Assembly: GCA_022828595.1 (NCBI GenBank)
Contig: JAKGHH010000003.1
Coordinates: 14,198,934-14,262,933 of the forward strand
From: Nelumbo lutea
Taxonomy: Eukaryota; Streptophyta; Magnoliopsida; Proteales; Nelumbonaceae
Length of the DNA stretch: 64,000 bases
Reading direction: 5' to 3'
Positions 53,601 to 62,462 of the stretch are shown one piece after another. Positions within the stretch are counted from its first letter, which is position 1, and each line of letters begins with the position of its first letter. Both the position numbers and the translations under genes were made by a program. Under the pieces are notes generated by a model. It had not been told where the DNA came from and made no database searches. It worked only from the letters and a program-made list of their open reading frames with translations.

Positions 53601-55429
53601 AGTGGTCTATGTGGATGATATTGTCATAACTGGCAGTGACAAACTGGGAATCGATAAAGTAAAGGTCTTTCTGCAAAATCATTTTCAAACAAAAGACCTT
53701 GGGACATTGAAGTACTTCTTGGGTATAGAAGTTGCTAGATCAAGACAAGGTGTAAACCTGTGCCAAAGAAAATATGTTCTTGATCTATTGGACGAAGCAG
53801 GACTGTTAGGTGCAAAACCGGCTGAGACTCCTATGGAACCAAATGTTAAGTTGAGCAGTGATACAAGGGAAATATTTGATGATCCTGGAAGGTATAGACG
53901 ACTAGTGGGGAAGCTAAACTATTTGAGTATCACGAGACCAGACATCTCCTTTGTAGTCAGTGTGGTGAGCCAATTTATGCAGAACCTTCGTATATCTCAC
54001 TGGGATGTAGTTCTTAGAATTGTAAGATATCTAAAGGGAGCTCCGGGTCGTGGGCTATTGTATAAACTAGGAGGAAAACTTGAAGTAGTTGGGTACACGG
54101 ATGCAGATTGGGCGGGCTCTATGTCTGATAGAAGATCTACTATAGGTTACTGCACATTTCTTGGAGGAAATCTTGTGACATGGAAGAGTAAAAAGCAGAC
54201 GGTTGTAGCTAGAAGCAATGCTGAAGCCGAGTACAGAGCCATGGCACACACTACATGTGAATTAGTGTGGTTGAGGAATCTCCTACAAGAAATCGGCTTC
54301 CACATGGATAAACCTATGAAATTGTACTGTGACAATCAAGCTGTGCTCCATATCTCATCCAACCCTGTTTTTCATGAGAGAACAAGGCACATAGAGATTG
54401 ACTGCCACTTTGCGAGGGAGAAGGTTCTTACTGGAGAGATAAGCACAGTACATGTAAGCTCAGGTGATCAGTGAGCAGATTTGTTTACAGAGTGAACTAT
54501 ATATGTAACAAGCTGGGATTATATGACATATATTCTCTAGCTTGAGGGGGAGTGTTAGAGTTAGCCGAATAAGGGTAGATTAGTCAACTCACCTTGGTTA
54601 AGTTATGAGCTTATGTGGCAGTCTTATTAGAGGTTCTCTGTCCCATACTTAAGTAGGGGTAGTTTAGTCCTTGTACATTTAATTAGAGCCTAATCACTAT
54701 TATGAGGTTCGACAGTTCTTTCATCTTCTTCTTCTTCTCCTTCTCTTTCTTCTTCTCCTTACTGGTTCGGACTACTGTAGCAACAGTAGAAACAATCATG
54801 AAATATGGGTTTTCTATACACAATTATGTTATAAGTTATTTTTTAATTGTCATGTTATAAACTGATTTACCTTTTCATTCTTTTGTTGTTGATGCTTTTC
54901 TCTTCTGGGTATAAATAATGAAGTGTATTTAAATTAAACATAGGTTACTTGTGCTATGAAAATCAATATTCATTGTACAATGTATGATGTGCCCATATAT
55001 TATTAGTGATTGGTGGATTAATTTTAGCCAAGTCCCCATGTCCTAAAATTTTGATGTCAGATAAATCTGACTTTTAGGTACAGACCTACACCTGAGTCCA
55101 TGTAATAATCTCCTGGACCTACATGAAAGTTATGTATAAACTGCAGTGCATTGTACACTTTCATAAACAATACTTTCTCATTCTGGGACTTTGCTAACAA
55201 CTTTGTGCCTATTCGATGCAGCAATATTGCTGGGTTTATCTATATCACAGATATTGACATCCAGAGGTCTGAACTTTTGCCACTCTATTGGTTGCCTTTA
55301 TCCTGTATTTAGCTGGAAATTAATAATATGATTATGTACAGGAAAAAAGTTACATACCTTGCCCCATCCGCTGGAGAACTTCCAGGCAAATTCTTAATAG
55401 TTGGAAGTTTGACATGGCTTGAGACATGA
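28467..55429 (+). CDS. CLP1: CLP1: mRNA 3'-end processing factor / polynucleotide 5'-hydroxyl-kinase family
   Basis: The coding exons are 28467-28703, 35997-36065, 36196-36291, 42750-42991, 43141-43279, 43384-43440, 44963-45097, 48115-48350, 55222-55266 and 55342-55429. All junctions are GT-AG, and together they give 447 codons with no internal stop. The N-terminal domain (residues 1-110) includes [20 protein letters not shown]. The P-loop NTPase domain has Walker [10 protein letters not shown] at 142-150 and Walker B VDLDIGQG at about 169-176. [12 protein letters not shown] follows, then a C-terminal domain with [15 protein letters not shown]. Length and motifs match plant CLP1 (Arabidopsis CLPS3, about 444 residues), a nuclear component of the cleavage and polyadenylation machinery (factor CFII). 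Animal CLP1 is also an RNA kinase with the tRNA-splicing endonuclease; that activity in plants is not inferred here. Introns 1, 3 and 8 each hold a Copia element. Confidence 0.95.
29366..29412 (-). repeat. Truncated 3' LTR of Copia A
   Basis: Only the first part of the LTR remains. It matches the 5' LTR start and the TAGAATGTATTTAGTCACAG block, with about 32 bp between them missing, and then the sequence becomes unrelated intron DNA. Confidence 0.7.
29399..32419 (-). pseudogene. integrase-RT-RNase H region of Copia A
   Basis: The integrase core starts near 32100 (minus strand). It has VHTNVWGP, where the first catalytic Asp reads Asn, then LRSDNAKEY and GIAERKN. A frameshift near 31690 interrupts it, and a further break lies near 31180-30860. 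RT (30859-29834) is well preserved, with [12 protein letters not shown] and [12 protein letters not shown] single TAA near 29833 separates it from RNase H (29824-29399, [23 protein letters not shown]). The C-terminal RNase H is complete. Confidence 0.87.
32441..33739 (-). pseudogene. gag-protease region of Copia A
   Basis: Gag starts [20 protein letters not shown] (33739 downward) and shows the Copia gag core ([19 protein letters not shown], then [20 protein letters not shown]). It has an in-frame TAG at about 33143-33145. It then runs in the same frame through a CCHC zinc knuckle ([14 protein letters not shown]) and the aspartic protease motif [14 protein letters not shown] follows at about 32441. 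The open stretches are otherwise long. Confidence 0.85.
33937..34076. repeat. Two 70-bp tandem repeats in the Copia A leader
   Basis: The unit beginning AGGGTTTTAATCAGTCCTGA occurs at 33937 and again at 34007 with few differences. A partial third copy starts at 34077. The repeats lie in the untranslated leader between the primer-binding site and gag. Confidence 0.9.
34568..34580 (-). other. Primer-binding site of Copia A
   Basis: The minus strand reads TGGTATCAGAGCC directly inside the LTR, complementary to the 3' end of initiator methionine tRNA, the usual primer of plant Copia elements. Confidence 0.85.
34581..34950 (-). repeat. 5' LTR of Copia A (370 bp)
   Basis: On the minus strand it starts TGTAGAGAACATTGATG and ends next to the primer-binding site. 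The final bases read CCTATA rather than the usual CA. A TATATATTAA sequence near 34750 could be its TATA box. Confidence 0.8.
34951..35996. other. 3' part of CLP1 intron 1
   Basis: Unique-looking AT-rich intron with a (CT)n run and the acceptor TTATTTCAG at 35988-35996. No other exon or gene is recognised. Confidence 0.6.
35590..35622. repeat. (CT)n microsatellite
   Basis: About 30 bp of CT dinucleotides with one early interruption, in intron 1 of CLP1. Confidence 0.9.
36535..36707 (-). repeat. 3' LTR of Copia B (173 bp)
   Basis: It matches the 5' LTR end to end, with a shorter GAAGAGAGAA tract and several substitutions. It is followed inward by the purine-rich AACTTGAGGGAG tract on the minus strand, the polypurine primer. 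Confidence 0.87.
36778..37214. mobile_element. hAT MITE nested in Copia B (437 bp)
   Basis: The ends TAGAGGTGTAAA and TTTACACCTCTA are a perfect 12-bp terminal inverted repeat. A perfect 8-bp duplication CGTGAGTG flanks it (36770-36777 and 37215-37222). Arms rich in GGCCCG/CGGGCC surround an AT-rich core. The size of the duplication and the end sequence identify a hAT-superfamily MITE. It inserted after Copia B. Confidence 0.95.
37097..39882 (-). pseudogene. integrase-RT-RNase H region of Copia B, with MITE insertion
   Basis: Integrase (39882 to about 39300) has [18 protein letters not shown] (second catalytic Asp reads Asn) and an Ala-rich [16 protein letters not shown] segment after a frameshift near 39480. 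RT is split into several frames (39554-38388, 38314-38033, 38026-37826, 37810-37613) and retains [10 protein letters not shown]. RNase H (about 37522-37230) has [10 protein letters not shown] and [12 protein letters not shown]. Its C-terminal end runs into the nested MITE, so the residues encoded below about 37214 are MITE sequence. Confidence 0.85.
40195..41496 (-). pseudogene. gag-protease region of Copia B
   Basis: Gag starts [20 protein letters not shown] (41496 downward) and includes [17 protein letters not shown] and [20 protein letters not shown]. Stops or shifts lie near 41172, 41080-41100, 40730 and 40640. The zinc-knuckle region near 40650-40700 is damaged. A protease-like segment ([15 protein letters not shown]) has Tyr in place of the second residue of D-S-G. 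No intact product is possible. Confidence 0.8.
41619..41770. repeat. Three ~50-bp tandem repeats in the Copia B leader
   Basis: Units starting ACACAGGTGCTGTTACAGCA, ACACAGGTGCTGTCACAGTG and ACAGGAAGGCTGTTACAGCA follow each other between the primer-binding site and gag. Each includes ACAGGTCA and ACCT words. They are degenerate. Confidence 0.75.
42063..42073 (-). other. Primer-binding site of Copia B
   Basis: The minus strand reads TGGTATCAGAG immediately inside the 5' LTR, matching the initiator methionine tRNA primer. Confidence 0.83.
42074..42271 (-). repeat. 5' LTR of Copia B (198 bp)
   Basis: On the minus strand it starts TGTTAAAAGACTGTTATT and ends CATAACA next to the primer-binding site. 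It contains TATATATATC for a TATA box and a GAGAGAAG-rich tract that is expanded compared with the 3' LTR. Confidence 0.87.
42272..42749. other. 3' part of CLP1 intron 3
   Basis: Intron sequence ending in the acceptor TGTGGCACAG (42740-42749). No other feature is recognised. Confidence 0.6.
43441..44962. other. CLP1 intron 6
   Basis: A 1.5-kb intron with a 17-G homopolymer (43680-43696) and a poly(A) tract near 43855-43880. No mobile element or nested gene is recognised. Confidence 0.6.
43680..43696. repeat. Poly(G) tract, 17 bp
   Basis: Seventeen consecutive G after GGCACCC. Length may be affected by sequencing error in homopolymers. Confidence 0.8.
45609..46400 (-). mobile_element. 5'-truncated LINE fragment (zinc-binding RT tail) in CLP1 intron 7
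   Basis: On the minus strand a broken frame reads [19 protein letters not shown], then the reverse-transcriptase zinc-binding motif [18 protein letters not shown] (46270-46200), then [16 protein letters not shown] near 45890. It ends in a short A-run (T-run at 45609-45618 on the plus strand). This order is the C-terminus of plant L1-type LINEs, with the 5' end missing. A low-complexity stretch at about 46030-46100 interrupts it. Confidence 0.78.
47010..47980 (-). mobile_element. Second LINE fragment (RNase H domain) in CLP1 intron 7
   Basis: The minus strand contains a decayed RNase H domain. It reads [13 protein letters not shown] near 47560 (catalytic Asp reads Asn), then [49 protein letters not shown] and, near 47160-47260, [12 protein letters not shown] and [14 protein letters not shown]. 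This domain type forms the C-terminus of many plant LINEs. Several stops and frameshifts are present. The limits are approximate. Confidence 0.72.
49320..49549 (+). repeat. 5' LTR of Copia C (230 bp)
   Basis: Starts TGTTAGAGTTAGCC and ends GTAGAAACA directly before the primer-binding site. Confidence 0.93.
49550..49561 (+). other. Primer-binding site of Copia C
   Basis: TGGTATCAGAGC directly follows the 5' LTR, complementary to the 3' end of initiator methionine tRNA. Confidence 0.88.
49911..49985 (+). repeat. ~30-bp tandem repeats in the Copia C leader
   Basis: The unit CCGAATGGTGTAGGGGCTAC plus TGTAGGTGG is present about two and a half times between the primer-binding site and gag. Confidence 0.8.
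50334..51862 (+). pseudogene. gag-protease region of Copia C
   Basis: Gag starts [20 protein letters not shown] and shows [20 protein letters not shown] and [22 protein letters not shown] at 50727-50729 interrupts it and the same frame resumes. A one-base shift near 51010 leads into a Gly/Arg-rich stretch and a perfect CCHC knuckle ([14 protein letters not shown], about 51157-51198). The protease motif [13 protein letters not shown] has D-S-G at 51442-51450. Another shift near 51800 moves the pre-integrase segment into the frame of the next region. Confidence 0.87.
51871..54474 (+). pseudogene. integrase-RT-RNase H region of Copia C
   Basis: The integrase finger (CESCQFGKH) and core are open to TAG at 52648-52650. 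Two of the three catalytic positions read Asn: HSNVWGP (51988-51990) and SNNGHEY (52177-52179); the Glu of GVAERKN is present. After the TAG the same frame runs open through RT and RNase H to 54474. RT has [12 protein letters not shown] and [11 protein letters not shown]. RNase H has [20 protein letters not shown] and [14 protein letters not shown] and RNase H look undamaged apart from an early TGA at 54472-54474. Confidence 0.9.
54553..54794 (+). repeat. 3' LTR of Copia C (242 bp)
   Basis: Same ends as the 5' LTR. It follows the polypurine tract TTGAGGGGGAG and carries a 12-bp longer CTTCTTCT tract. Confidence 0.93.
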
Positions 55430-56322
55430 AGCTTTTGAAAACAGTTAAGAACCAATTTTTTTCAGGTCATGACCCTGGTGTGGATGTTGTCATTTGTTAT
55501 GAGAGTTGATGATCACCACCTGTATTTTGGCAATCAGTATTTCCCTCTCTGTGTTGATTATGTACAAAGCAGCCCCCACCGGGAAAGCTTTATTTGCCTT
55601 ATGTTGTCATATTTGACTGCGGTGTTTTTTTTTCCCTCTCCTTGTTCCAGATGTATTGACGAATAGGCCCTGCAAGTTTCCTTAACATCCACCAACCTAA
55701 TTACCTAAACTTGTCTTTTTGGTTCCTTGGTGATTTATTTTGGCTCATAATTTTAGAGTGACCATCTTACTTTATCTGTAAATATTACCTGTTATGGTTT
55801 ATGGTTTTCATTTTTATTAATTGTCTATATACTTTCACAACTTTTGCATAAACCACTTACGTAGCAGGCAATGTAAATGCGTGTGTTGGTAACGAGATGA
55901 TGTAATTTGTCAGCCTGAAAGATGGGCTTTTATGATTTTCAGGTATTTTTTAATCAAAATAATTGAACAGTTTTCTCTTCAACGGGAAAAGCAATTGTTC
56001 AATCAAAATAATTGAACAATTTATTAGGGGCTTGTTAATGGATTGTATTTATATTTAAGTAAAGTAGGATAAACTAAAATTGCAAAGGCTTTTTCTATTT
56101 AGATTCATTAAGTTACCTACAATAGGAGCAGTAGCGACAACAAAGGAGAAGTTTGTTGTATGACTTGTTGACTTGTTGCAGTGTTGTCAGACTCAGACTA
56201 GCTGGATGTTACCAGTGAACCAGTTAGCCGTGAAGCTTTCTGTGTTATTGTAATTATTTGATGATTCTTACAGGCTGAACAATTTAACTGGCCGGTTAAC
56301 CGGTAAAACCATCGCCTATACT
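55430..56322. other. CLP1 3' flank and intergenic DNA
   Basis: The CLP1 3' UTR must lie here, but no poly(A) signal stands out clearly enough to place its end. Nothing else is recognised. Confidence 0.5.
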
Positions 56323-56330
56323 GTCTTGCT

Positions 56331-56938
56331 TAAGGCTGCAATTTGGACCGGGTTAGCCTACACTCAGCCCGAAAAAGTAGGGTTGGGTTGAAAAATATGA
56401 ATTTGACTTTAACTTTGGATTAGGTTAGGGTTGAGGCCCTTGACCAACCCGACCCAACCCGAACCTGACTTAAGTTCATATTTACATGTATAGATATCAT
56501 ATAAATATATGTATATATTTATGCATGTAAAGACCCGTGTATATGTGCAGTCTCTATTCGTGCAAGTATGCATATGCAACTATGCATCCAAAATGTATAC
56601 ATCTATATATTTATGTATTTTTTTATTACAAGTATTTATGTATTTATGTATTTACATATATTGTACATTAAAAATTTTAAGTTAAAAGGCATTTTTTTCT
56701 GTAACATAATAACAATGTTCTTTTACACATAAGAATGCTAATATTGAATTAACCTTAGTATATGGGAAATAAGTGTATTTGGTTAAAGGATGCAAAGAGC
56801 TTGATCCAACCTGAGACTAACCTAAATCCAACCTGAACCCAATCCAGGTGAGGATTAGGGTTGGGGGTTCAACAAATGTAGTTGGGTTAGGGTTGACCTC
56901 AACCTGACCTAACCTAGCCCCACTTGCACCCCTAAAGA
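56331..56938. mobile_element. hAT-like MITE with 8-bp duplication (608 bp)
   Basis: A perfect 8-bp repeat GTCTTGCT flanks the element (56323-56330 and 56939-56946). Its ends TAAGGCTGCAA and TTGCACCCCTAAAGA are imperfect inverted repeats related to the element at 7219-7808. The arms carry GGTTGGGTT/AACCCAACC repeats around an AT-rich core. Confidence 0.65.
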
Positions 56939-56946
56939 GTCTTGCT

Positions 56947-58450
56947 CACCATTTCTGAAATGAGTTTGATTTTAGTTTTACATACACCTTTGTCACAATG
57001 GGATTCATTTTCACTTGCTTAATCAGTTGTTTAGACTGCTTTGGGTTGCAGTACAAATTTTGACTAGGCGCAAAACTTTTACCTGGTTCAGTTATGTTTT
57101 TATTTATTTGTAATTATGATTTGCATTTCTATTCAATGCAAAATTTGTACTTTTTTGTCTCTTGCATTAACTGAGTGCAAATTTTGTATCCTAAAATTGG
57201 GTAGATCAGTATACCCTTGAAAGTTTTATTTATTTATTTATTTTATCAACTAAAAGACAAAGCATTAAATCTTTCAGTTCAGCAACTTCAAGCTGTAATC
57301 TTTGTTTTATGTAAATAGCAACTTCAGCCGGTATCAAATGGTCCCAAAGTCGAATATGAAGCGAACAGTAAATCAGAATTTATATTCGGCCTTTTTGCAG
57401 TCCCATGCATTAACACCAATACAAATGAAAACTGTACTACAACCAAACACAGCCTTAGGATTTATAACATCATTTTATTTCCTTTGGACACAAAGTCAAT
57501 CAGATAAACGAAACATCAATTAGATACTATAGAAGAGCTCCATGCGATGCACGGACTGGTGTTAAAAGATAACCGTATTATACAAGGGAGTGATCACAGG
57601 TGTTATAATAAAGGGAAATTGAAATGGTTATGAGTAACCCATTTTTCTTTTTTTGTTTTCTAAAAAAAAAAGAAATCACAAAATTCTAAGGGGATAAAGA
57701 AGCAAGAAAGAGTAGGTTAACGTGGACAATTGCATTCTGGAATATATAAGATCTTGTTCAATTCTAAATGTCAACAAATAATAGTCTTCTTCATGTTTCC
57801 ATTACTACCCTATGTGAGATAGTGGGATGCAAAATGTAGCATGGCCATATCAAATTAAATAATCCATGATGTGTCTGTATTAAATTAAATTGGCCAAATG
57901 TGGTGTGCCCAAATCATTTTGTGCCAAAAATCGAATCATTTTTATGACGTTTTGCATGGAGACATAACACCATAGTGGGAGAAAAGCCAATGGGCAAAAG
58001 AATACTATCCAAGTAAAATTAATGGGTAATATACCATCCTGTATACTATTCATTATCATTTTTAATAATTTCTATTCATTATCATAATTAATAATTATAT
58101 TATAAGAAAAATATATTATGCCATCCTGTATACTATTCCGTAAATCAATCATTCAATTTATGTTAGTCTTTTTTAGTTTTTATTTCTTTTTTTTCTGAAA
58201 CCTTGGATTATTATATTATATTACTATATTACTATATATATTCTGAAATTGAATTTCATTATAATACATTATATAATATATTAATATATAAATATGTAAC
58301 ATATTACATATTATATAATAAAATTTGATTAATTCGGTTTTTTCAGTTAACTGAATTTTTAACTCTAAAAACCAAACTAACAGAACTAAATTACTCAAAA
58401 AAAAAAAAAAAACTGAAACTGAAATTTTTTATTCAATATTTTGGTTTTAA
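56947..58450. other. Intergenic, no gene seen
   Basis: AT-rich DNA. CCAAACACAGCCTTA at about 57442-57456 looks like a solo Tourist terminus. CCATCCTGTATACTATTC occurs twice (about 58033 and 58121), marking a small duplication. No coding exon is recognised. Confidence 0.45.
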
Positions 58451-58470
58451 CCGAATAATGCTCACCCCTA
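58451..58470. mobile_element. Solo right end of a hAT-like MITE
   Basis: CCGAATAATGCTCACCCCTA is a typical right terminus of plant hAT MITEs, preceded by TTCGGTT/AACCGAA subterminal sequence from about 58330. A matching left end was not found. Confidence 0.4.
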
Positions 58471-59388
58471 ATAAGGATACAGGGAAATAGATCAGCTCTT
58501 CCTTAGTTACTGCTGGCTCTCTCTGCATTAACCAAAAGTCATTAAAGCCTTTGTCCTAGAGTTTTCTTTCTTCCGGTCCTCTCATCCCCTGCAGCTTAGC
58601 CTAGTTTCAAACTTTCAATCACCGCCGAAAGGGAGCAAATGGCGATTCCAGAAGTACTTTGGACCACAGTTATGGTGTGACTGATGATTCTCAGGTCAGA
58701 TATATTGTTTTCTTTCTTTATGCAGAGGTTAGGAGGGACCATGCATGCATGTTGTTATCCTCTTATTTTCGTCTCTTTTTGCTCTCTGGTAGCCCTTTAA
58801 GGAAGCTTGGAAGGTAACCGGCCATAAATCTTCATCTTCTTTTCTGACCATCTTGATTCCTCAGGGGAAGACATTTTGACATTTCTGACTATGCTCCAGG
58901 TGAGCATGGGCCCAGGTTGGAAATCATCACCCGTAGTCCTTGCACATTTAACACCATTCACGTTCACATAATAATAATATTACTTCTTTTTCCAACAAAC
59001 CTTTCTATTCATTTTCATTTGATGCTGGATTAACAGTTTAGATCTGTATATATCAATTCTAGAATGTATTGTTTAGGATAAAACAAAGAGTCGAACTATG
59101 ATACCAGAAAAGCTTATATCATAAAAGTATAGTTTTTTTCCTAAAATAAATATAGCTATATATGGATATTATTCTATTCCTTTGTTTTAATTTATACAAG
59201 AGTACATTTTATGTACATGTACACAAATTAATCATAATTATAAATAATTAAATATGATATACGGTATTTGGATTTTAACTTTTATGACCCGCATGAAACT
59301 CAATAAATGAATGGTAACTTGTTATATTAATACTTTGATGGTTGGAGTTGGCAGTTGATGGATCTATGTTTCTACTAATCTTGTTCAG
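58471..59388. other. Intergenic; possible exon-like segment near 58640
   Basis: Around 58560-58696 the sequence has higher GC and an ATG (58639) followed by a good donor (TCTCAG|GTCAGATA at 58696). The frame from that ATG stops after 13 codons. It could be a leader exon or a gene remnant; no family is recognised. Confidence 0.25.
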
Positions 59389-59509
59389 TTTGGTGTTTGG
59401 AAGGAGTACAAATACAAATATATATAATTATGTAAAGTGTAAATACATTCAAAATAATACAAAATACAAGGCTTTGCACTCTATATGTTCGTATTTGTAC
59501 TCCTTCCAG
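59389..59509. mobile_element. Tourist-like hairpin MITE, family T2, copy 2
   Basis: The stem GGAAGGAGTACAAATACAAA and GTATTTGTACTCCTTCC pairs closely, and the middle shares CAAAATAATACAAAATACAAG with the copy at 12165-12277. The outermost terminal bases on the right are missing. Confidence 0.7.
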
Positions 59510-60258
59510 TAAAATAATAAAAGAAAAGTCAAATAAAAAATATATATAATTTGTTTAAAATTTTATAACATTCCCACTATTAAGTATTAATTACGTAAGC
59601 CCGTCTACTGAGTTTGGAAATTGTATGTATAGCACAAATGCATGCATAGTATATGGCTTATGCACATGTTGTTTTTAATAAGTAAAAGGGGTCGTATTTA
59701 TAATGATGAACAGCAATGTTATAGGAATCATTTGCCTTTTTGTAAGAATTTGACCTTTCAAAACATATACTCTATGACTAATGATCAGGTGTCTACTCCC
59801 TTTGTAAAAAAGTGGGGTGTTCTCAAATCATTTCCTTTTGAAATTATTGCACCCAATCTTTTTGAATGTCTTCATAAGCTTGATATTATTTTGTCCAAAA
59901 ATAAATAAACCAACCAGCTCTATTCGAGAGGATAGCATTAATTCTAGGTCTAGGAAATGAATACTTTGAGAGATATTATCATTGTTTTAAATAACTTTTA
60001 AGTTTCAAATTCAAGTTAAGTTTTTAACAATCTTTAGTTAACAAAAGCACCAAATTAATTAGTTAAAAAAACATCTAATTTTCTCATTAAAGAAACCAAT
60101 ACAAATGGAGGGAAAAAAAAAAAAAGGAATTCTTTAGTCTCCGATAAAAAGGAAATGATGCTGTGGTGTGTGTTCTGTTATCACACTCCACCATGACGTT
60201 ATGCTGATTAAGCTTCAATCAGTATGTATTTATTTTAGTGGGGCTGTGGAAGGAGACA

Positions 60259-60422
60259 GGATCTGCTCCTCACACAGGGCACCTCACATGCACATCCCAC
60301 CATGCATTGGGAATATTTCTCCTACTTATACATCATTACTCACAGGAGATATTCCCAGTGCATATATGGTGAGATGTGCATGTAAGGTCGGTGTGAAGCG
60401 CCCTGTGTGAGGAGCAGATCCC
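60259..60422. repeat. Long foldback with perfect 22-bp terminal arms
   Basis: The first and last 22 bp are exact reverse complements (starting GGATCTGCTCCTC and ending GAGGAGCAGATCC). Further pairing continues inward (CATGCACATC with GATGTGCATG, and GGGAATATTTCTCCT with AGGAGATATTCCC) to a loop near 60325-60345. It is either a small foldback MITE or a hairpin-RNA source. No target duplication was identified. Confidence 0.85.
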
Positions 60423-61060
60423 AATTCGTGTGGAAGCCAAGAGCCCAAATCTAATGTAAACTGTTAACTTGCGCCAACCCGACTTACACAACTACAACCC
60501 AAATTTCCCAAAGCAAGATGGATGGCAGATTAATTCTTGACAGCTGCTTTCTTTAGCAACCCTTGTTACAAAGGTTCCACCAAGTCAATAACACGGCCTT
60601 TAACATGCAGGCCTATAGATGTTAACCTCAAAGACACTTGCATGATAAAACCAATACCTCAAAACCATTACTCGTCCACTTGTGAAAAAAGGAGATCTCA
60701 CCATTGCCGATCAACTAAAAGGAGATACCATTTTCTATTATTAGTGCTTAGTATGTTCTTTTTTTTTCCACTTAATTATTTACTATTTTTTAGTTCGTAT
60801 AATATGCACCTTTTATCCTTTCGGATTATAATATGTATTATAGGTGTTATATTGTAATATTTATTATAAAATTTAAAATATAATATAACATTTATGCATG
60901 TATGTATTAGATTGTTTATGGGCCAGGCTAGTAGGGTTAATGTAAAATGTTCATGAACCAAAGCCCGCTTAATGACAAAAATGCCCCCAACAATTATATA
61001 ATAGCTAGTTTGGGGGGTAATTTGGGTAAAGTGATGAACGACTTACAGTGATCAAAATAC
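60423..61060. other. Intergenic, then 5' region of the hAT fossil
   Basis: No gene is recognised in 60423-60900. From about 60915 the sequence GGGCCAGGCTAG, AAAGCCCGCTTAATGAC and AAAATGCCCCC resembles the subterminal and promoter region of plant Ac-like hAT elements. Its outer end is too decayed to place. Confidence 0.45.
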
Positions 61061-61127
61061 CCTTCTCAACAACTAAAAACCAACTAGTTTTTAGGGTGTT
61101 TTGGGCAATTAAATTTTTTTTAATTCT

Positions 61128-61136
61128 TATAAATAG
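61128..61136 (+). promoter_or_regulatory. TATA box of the hAT fossil
   Basis: TATAAATAG about 300 bp upstream of the first transposase ATG (61427), followed by a CT-rich leader. Confidence 0.55.
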
Positions 61137-62419
61137 TCTAATTCTCCACCATTCTCACCACACCAATTCAACAATTATCTTTTCATACTCTCAGGCTCTC
61201 AAACACTCTTTCATACTCTCAATACTCTCTCTCTCTCTCTCTCCAATTCTCAAGTCTCGACTCTCGATTTTTTCAAGTTTCAACAAGAAGAAGGCTTGCT
61301 TAAGTATCTTGAGCTAGCAATTTAGGAGGCTTGGAGACTTCGACCATTGAAATTAAGTTGAGATTCTGAACCGACAATTCGTGTGAGCTTAATTAAATTA
61401 ATTTTTTATTTTTTTAGAATTAAAAAATGGCCAACTCTTCCCGAAACCAATTCCCCAACATGTTCAATGCCGACAATATTCAATCGCAACATGATAGCGT
61501 TAGCATTGATATGAATGCTACCGAAATTGTCGGAGTTCCCACCCCTAGTATTAGTACTACTGCTGAGGGTAGGAAAAAGAAGAGAACTAAATTGACTAGC
61601 CCTATTTGGAAACTATTTAAAATATAGGGGGTTGAAGGGAAGGGGAAAAGGATCATTTGACAAAAATGTAGGAGTGACTTTAGTTATTGTAGTAAGGGTG
61701 GTACTGGCCACTTGGGTAGACATTTGCTCACCCATGAGAAACAAGAAGAAAAAGAAGGGAAATAAAAATCCTAAACACAAATTGGGAGGGGGTTTTGGTA
61801 CTTTTAAATATTCACGAGAAAAAATGAGGCAATAATTGACAAAATATATTGTACATGCTGAACAACCATTTTTATTAGCTAAGGATAGTAAATTTGAAAA
61901 GTTTTTACATATTTCTATAAATCCTCAATTTAAAGAAGTTTATAGAAATAATATTAAAACAAATGCTTTGAAAATTCTTTATTCATATAAACTAGATTTA
62001 ATTTTTATGTTATCAAATCTTAATTCTAGAGTTGCAATTACTTCAATTATGATATTTGGACCTCTAAATTTAATATAAGTTATATTTGTGTTAACAGTCA
62101 TTTTATTGACGAAAACTAGCTTTTACAAAAAAAAATAATAAGTTTTATTGGTCTTGAATGACCACATACTAGCCCAACTATTGCTATAAGTATTTTAAAT
62201 ACTTTACATGCTTATGAAATTGACAATAAACTTTTTTTCTATTAGTTTTGATAATGCCAACAATAATGATTCAACAATAAATATTTTAAAATCTCAATTA
62301 AAACCTCATTTTAATGGTAAATTATTTCATATTGTATGTGTATGTCACATCTTAAATTTATGTATTCAAGATGCTTTAATTATTATTTCTCATCATATTT
62401 CTAAAATAAAAATTTGTAT

Positions 62420-62424
<5 letters not shown>

Positions 62425-62457
<33 letters not shown>
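62425..62457. repeat. (TA)n microsatellite
   Basis: About 32 bp of TA dinucleotides inside the hAT transposase remnant. Confidence 0.9.

Positions 62458-62462
<5 letters not shown>

Larger units (their letters stand above)
49320..54794 (+). mobile_element. Copia C, Ty1/copia retrotransposon in CLP1 intron 8
   Basis: A complete element of 5475 bp with LTRs at 49320-49549 and 54553-54794, flanked by the perfect duplication ATCAT (49315-49319 and 54795-54799). It is in the same orientation as CLP1. Gag, protease, integrase, RT and RNase H are present with few breaks. The LTRs differ at about four or five positions plus one short CTT-rich indel, so it is the youngest of the three Copia insertions by this measure. 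Confidence 0.95.
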
